Assembly: GCA_018265615.1 (NCBI GenBank)
Contig: JABLYX010000006.1
Coordinates: 1 to 64,000 of the forward strand
Length of the DNA stretch: 64,000 nucleotides
From: Lentisphaeria bacterium
GTDB lineage: Bacteria > Verrucomicrobiota > Lentisphaeria > Victivallales > Victivallaceae
Reading direction: 5' to 3'
Shown here: one piece after another, positions 61,144 through 64,000 of the stretch
Layout of the letters: each line of letters opens with the position of its first letter
Numbering within the stretch: position 1 is the first letter of the stretch
Notes under the pieces: generated by a model
Database searches by the model: none
What the model saw: the letters and a program-made list of their open reading frames with translations, nothing else
What the model was told of the DNA's origin: nothing
Program-made: the position numbers and the translations under genes

Positions 61144-62262
61144 TCAGCACGATTCGTTGACCTCGAAGTCCACCGGAATGCGGATCTGGACCGGGGCGGT
61201 CAGATCCCCCGTGATCTGGCGGTGCAGCAGCTCCGCCGCCTGGCGGCCGATCTCCCGGCGCGGAGTTTTTACGACCGCGAGCGGCGGGGAGAGCCGCGAC
61301 AGCAGCGGCAGTTCGCCGTAGCCGGTGACTTTCAGCTCTTTTCCGATCCGGACCCCCGCCGAAGCGGCGGCCTGGTAGAGGCCGTAGGCCATATAGGTGT
61401 TGACGCAGAAGACCGAGGCGGGCAGGGCGATCTGCTTCAGAAGCTCCTCCGCCTTGCGGGTCGGGTAGAGCAGCCGCATCTCGGAGGACCAGCTCTGCGG
61501 ATCGGGCGCCTGGTCCCCGATGTCGAAGGTGTATGCTTCGATCTCCGCATCGAAGCCGGCGTCGATCATCGCGTGGCGGTAAGCCTCGTACCGGTCCGGA
61601 ACGCCGGCGCTGCCGAAGTAATGGACCGGGCGGTTGTAGCGGGTCAGCAGACAGGTGACGGCCGCGAAGGTCCCGCCGAATTCGTCGTGCCCGATGCTGC
61701 TGCATTTGAGCGGCTCGAAACGTGAAAGCGTGATGACCGGGTAGCCGCTGCGCGCGAGGCGGTTGATCGCCCGGATGTATTTCGGCAGCGCATGGGGAAC
61801 CATGAAAATACCGTCGATGCCCCACTGACGCGGATTTTCGAGCATCCGGAGGACCGGTTCGTGCCCGTCGCGGCTGTTGAAGATCTGGAAGCCGAGATTG
61901 CGTTCCTCGGTGTAGCCGCGCATCGCCTGCGTGACTTCGGAAATCATCGCGTCGGGGAACCCGGCGTAGACGAATCCGAGCATCGCGCTCCTGCCGGGGA
62001 GGAGAGCCGGCTGCGGAGCGGCCCCGCTCTCCTGTACGGCCGGGGCGATGATCGAACTCTGCTTCGGCTCGCGGATGATGATCCCCTTCTCATGCAGGAT
62101 CGCGAGGGCGCGCCGGATCGTCGAGCGGGAGACGCGATATTCCGAAGCGAGCCGGTTCTCCGCCGGCAGGTGGCGCATCTCCGCGAACCGGTTCCGCAGG
62201 ATATTGTCCGCCAGCGTCTCCGCGAGCTGGACCGCTTTGCTGTTGTAATGTCGTTGAATCAT
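61144..62262 (-). CDS. GntR/LacI hybrid regulator of module E
   Basis: 372 residues. GntR winged helix at about 8-75 (RHLPAENRLASEYRVSRSTI, RRALAILHEKGIIIREPKQS), then a LacI-like sugar-binding fold (GFVYAGFPDAMISEVTQAMR, ASVFCVNTYMAYGLYQAAAS, LAVVKTPRREIGRQAAELLH). It should repress the pilin-GH42 genes downstream and be released by a sugar. Its own promoter overlaps a perfect inverted repeat. Confidence 0.9.
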   Translation of the reverse strand: MIQRHYNSKAVQLAETLADNILRNRFAEMRHLPAENRLASEYRVSRSTIRRALAILHEKGIIIREPKQSSIIAPAVQESGAAPQPALLPGRSAMLGFVYAGFPDAMISEVTQAMRGYTEERNLGFQIFNSRDGHEPVLRMLENPRQWGIDGIFMVPHALPKYIRAINRLARSGYPVITLSRFEPLKCSSIGHDEFGGTFAAVTCLLTRYNRPVHYFGSAGVPDRYEAYRHAMIDAGFDAEIEAYTFDIGDQAPDPQSWSSEMRLLYPTRKAEELLKQIALPASVFCVNTYMAYGLYQAAASAGVRIGKELKVTGYGELPLLSRLSPPLAVVKTPRREIGRQAAELLHRQITGDLTAPVQIRIPVDFEVNESC

Positions 62263-62277
62263 GGTGACAGGACCGCC

Positions 62278-62317
62278 TTTCGGTGAATATTATACCGAAA
62301 AACAGACCGCCGGGCAA
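62278..62317 (-). promoter_or_regulatory. Promoter and candidate operator of module E
   Basis: Minus strand TTGCCC (62317-62312), 17 bp, TATAAT (62294-62289). TTTCGGT (62278-62284) and ACCGAAA (62294-62300) form a perfect inverted repeat with a 9-bp spacer that covers the -10 box. This is a good autorepression site for the GntR/LacI protein encoded 16 nt downstream. The rest of 62318-62420 holds no gene. Confidence 0.65.
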
Positions 62318-62420
62318 GTGGCAATGTGCATAAAACAGGGAATTTGTCCCGCTTTTTTCAGAAAAATGCGATCAAAAACATACCGGCAGTATGAAATCTC
62401 GCTGAGAAGCATCGGTCGAA

Positions 62421-62805
62421 GCGAAGCGCAAACAAAAAGGCCGCACGCCATGCATGATCCGCAAAAACAGAAACTCCCCTGACGGCCATGAATCATCAGC
62501 GTGGCTCTGTCAGTGAAAGAAATTGGCTTGGCAAGACCTCGCAAAGATCTCCAAAAAACGGGAACAGCCAAACGGTTTGTTCTCAAACTTCCTGCCGAAA
62601 CAGGCGGAGGGAGTGCTGCCTCTCTGTAAAAAACAGAGAGGCATGCCGGAAGGAGCGGTATTTGGCGCAGACACAACCCTGCATGACCCGGCCTTGTCCC
62701 CGTCGAGCATAAAAGGCTGCGCCTTTTATGCGGCCGACACCGGCCCCCTGCCGGTCCGGGGGAGGTTCGGAGGGGGACGAAGTGCCCCCTCCGAGTCCCC
62801 GCGGC
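62421..62805 (-). repeat. Long hairpin-rich dispersed repeat, copy 2
   Basis: About 385 bp, same orientation and about 94% like 44473-44879, without that copy's 20-bp insertion. Read on the minus strand it begins 3 nt after the stop of the Gfo/Idh/MocA gene, just as copy 1 follows lepB. Here the GCCTCTCTG/CAGAGAGGC stem is perfect, while copy 1 has one mismatch in it. Downstream on the minus strand it runs toward the module E promoter. Confidence 0.85.
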
Positions 62806-62808
62806 GGC

Positions 62809-63804
62809 TCAGAGAGCAAGCCAGGAGCGGGAGCGGGAGGCGGCGTAGAGCGCCTCCATGACGACGTTCCGGGCGGCCGCTTCGGAGACGGAGACGAGGG
62901 GAACGTCCCTGCCCTCAAGCGCATCGAGAAACAGATCGAACGCATGGGGAAGAGCCTCCGGCAGCTCGGTCCACGGGGTGTTCCCGTCGGCGCCTTCGAG
63001 GTTTGCGGACTTCACAAAGAGCTCGCCGTTGCGGATATAGGCGAATCCCCCGGTACCGCTGACTTCGCAGGTCACCGGGTTCATGAGGTCCACCCATGCG
63101 CCGGAAAGGGTTCCGACGGCTCCGCCGGGGAACTTCAGCAGGGCGGTCCCGGTCTCGTCGCAGAGCTCACCGTAACGGCCGGTCACGACCTGAATGTCGG
63201 CGGTCACGGATTCGGGCTTGCCGAAGAGCCACATCAGGATGTCGAGCGAATGGGTCCCGAGGTCGCCGAACGCGCCGCAGCCGGCGATTGCCGGGTCGGC
63301 CATCCAGCGGTAATCCGTGTCGAACCAGCCGCCGAGCGAGCCGCTGTGACAGTTCACATGGCGGACACGGGTGATTGTTCCGAAAACGCCGTCTTCGACC
63401 ATCTGCTTCAGCGCCCGGTGGACCGGGAAGCCGCGCATGAAATACCCGGTCTGGAAGAGGACGCCGGCCTTTTCGACCGCAGATGCCATTTCAAGCGCGT
63501 CGGCGGCCGAAAAGCCGAGGGGCTTTTCAACGAACAGATGCTTTCCGGCGGCGGCGGCGGCGGGGACGATATCCCGGTGCAGGTTCGTCTCGGAACAGAC
63601 GACAACGGCGTCCACGGCGGGGCCGCGCCACAGCTCACTGCACTCGGAGACGGTTATACAGCCGAGCTCCTTCGCGTACTTCTCCGCCCGCTCACGGTCG
63701 TGGTCCCAGAGCGCGGCGACTTCGATGCCGGAACGCTCCTTCAGCCGTTTGGCGAAATTCGGCGCATGGATGTGGGCGACTCCGGCAATTGCAATTCTTT
63801 TCAT
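62809..63804 (-). CDS. Gfo/Idh/MocA-family NAD(P)-dependent oxidoreductase
   Basis: 331 residues. The N-terminal Rossmann fold starts RIAIAGVAHIHAPNFAKRL, an altered dinucleotide motif (G-V-A-H-I-H in place of GxGxxG). VFVEKPLGFS-type motif is present as LFVEKPLGFSAADAL. The C-terminal sheet has GAFGDLGTHSLDILMWLFG. Members oxidise or epimerise sugars and inositols. ATG 63804 follows GGAGG by 7 nt. A second family member lies upstream across a terminator. Confidence 0.9.
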   Translation of the reverse strand: MKRIAIAGVAHIHAPNFAKRLKERSGIEVAALWDHDRERAEKYAKELGCITVSECSELWRGPAVDAVVVCSETNLHRDIVPAAAAAGKHLFVEKPLGFSAADALEMASAVEKAGVLFQTGYFMRGFPVHRALKQMVEDGVFGTITRVRHVNCHSGSLGGWFDTDYRWMADPAIAGCGAFGDLGTHSLDILMWLFGKPESVTADIQVVTGRYGELCDETGTALLKFPGGAVGTLSGAWVDLMNPVTCEVSGTGGFAYIRNGELFVKSANLEGADGNTPWTELPEALPHAFDLFLDALEGRDVPLVSVSEAAARNVVMEALYAASRSRSWLAL

Positions 63805-63816
63805 CTGATTTCCTCC

Positions 63817-63844
63817 AAAAAAAATCCCGGCGCGAGACCGGGAT
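63817..63844 (-). terminator. Terminator whose T run touches the next ribosome site
   Basis: Minus strand: ATCCCGG and CCGGGAT form a 7-bp stem with a 7-nt loop, then eight T (63824-63817). The GGAGG of the downstream oxidoreductase gene begins at the very next base. It separates two Gfo/Idh/MocA genes. Confidence 0.75.
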
Positions 63845-63861
63845 CGGATTCGGGTAAGCGG

Positions 63862-64000
63862 TTATTTGATCGGCACTTCCCTGCCGCCCTGCTCTGCGGA
63901 GCGGTAGATGCCGTCGAGGATCTTCTGGATCGCGAGCCCCTCTTCGCCGGAAGCGCGCAGCGGCGTCCCCTTGAGGATGCCGTCAACCCAATTCTGGAGC
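63862..64000 (-). CDS. Gfo/Idh/MocA-family oxidoreductase, C-terminal end only
   Basis: The frame enters from the right edge and ends with TAA at 63864-63862. The 45 visible residues include LAIQKILDGIYRSAEQGGRE, the usual C-terminal helix of Gfo/Idh/MocA sugar oxidoreductases. The rest of the gene lies outside the window. Confidence 0.7.
   Translation of the reverse strand, partial: LQNWVDGILKGTPLRASGEEGLAIQKILDGIYRSAEQGGREVPIK

Noticed and set aside
1..64000. CRISPR arrays, rRNA or tRNA genes, complete insertion sequences, prophage genes
   Set aside because: I looked for regular short repeats, conserved RNA motifs and transposase or integrase motifs and found none.

Overview
The window is GC-rich, tightly packed bacterial DNA. 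It most resembles Lentisphaerota (Victivallis-like) within the PVC group. The reasons are five separate FTLIE-type prepilin-like proteins with a C-terminal H-X9-DG-like motif, planctomycete-style DUF1549/DUF1553, DUF1501 and PPC-domain proteins, several large secreted glycosidases, and hybrid GntR/LacI regulators. The assignment rests on gene content only; there is no rRNA marker here.

Layout. 1-1700: end of a GNAT acetyltransferase, a small unknown protein followed by a 157-nt inverted-repeat element and a terminator, and a lipoprotein. 1771-6551: module A (IclR regulator, pseudopilin, secreted clan GH-A enzyme). 6721-12610: module B (divergent AraC regulator; pseudopilin, small secreted protein, GH39-like enzyme, decayed sugar-binding lipoprotein). 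12849-13508: YczE/YitT-like membrane protein. 13722-21747: eight tightly coupled genes led by an ECF sigma/anti-sigma pair, then a Rid/chorismatase-like enzyme, a DAHP synthase and DUF1553, DUF1501 and PPC-domain proteins. 21772-30859: surface polysaccharide operon on the minus strand (Wzx, Wzy, GT39-like pieces, three GT4, one GT2). 31233-32681: divergent Wzz/tyrosine-kinase fusion. 32809-37850: module C (GntR/LacI regulator, pseudopilin, small secreted protein, beta-helix enzyme).

37878-44461 is an operon of hisB, an MFS transporter, hrpA and a GntR/LacI regulator. 44473-44879 is the first copy of a long hairpin-rich repeat. lepA-lepB run on the minus strand, divergent from a lipoprotein hydrolase-folB-flavin reductase-mutS operon. 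53024-56830: module D (divergent AraC; pseudopilin, GH50-like enzyme). 56840-62317: module E (GntR/LacI regulator, pseudopilin, GH42-like enzyme). 62421-62805: second copy of the long repeat. The window closes with two Gfo/Idh/MocA oxidoreductases.

The main theme is a repeated cassette seen five times: one regulator, one pseudopilin-like protein and one or more secreted glycan-active proteins. GntR and IclR members precede the pilin gene on the same strand; AraC members are divergent. This suggests a set of locally regulated, pilin-associated glycan-use loci. Other points of note are the sigma-led operon with a predicted chorismate branch, and two kinds of non-coding structured element placed right behind stop codons.
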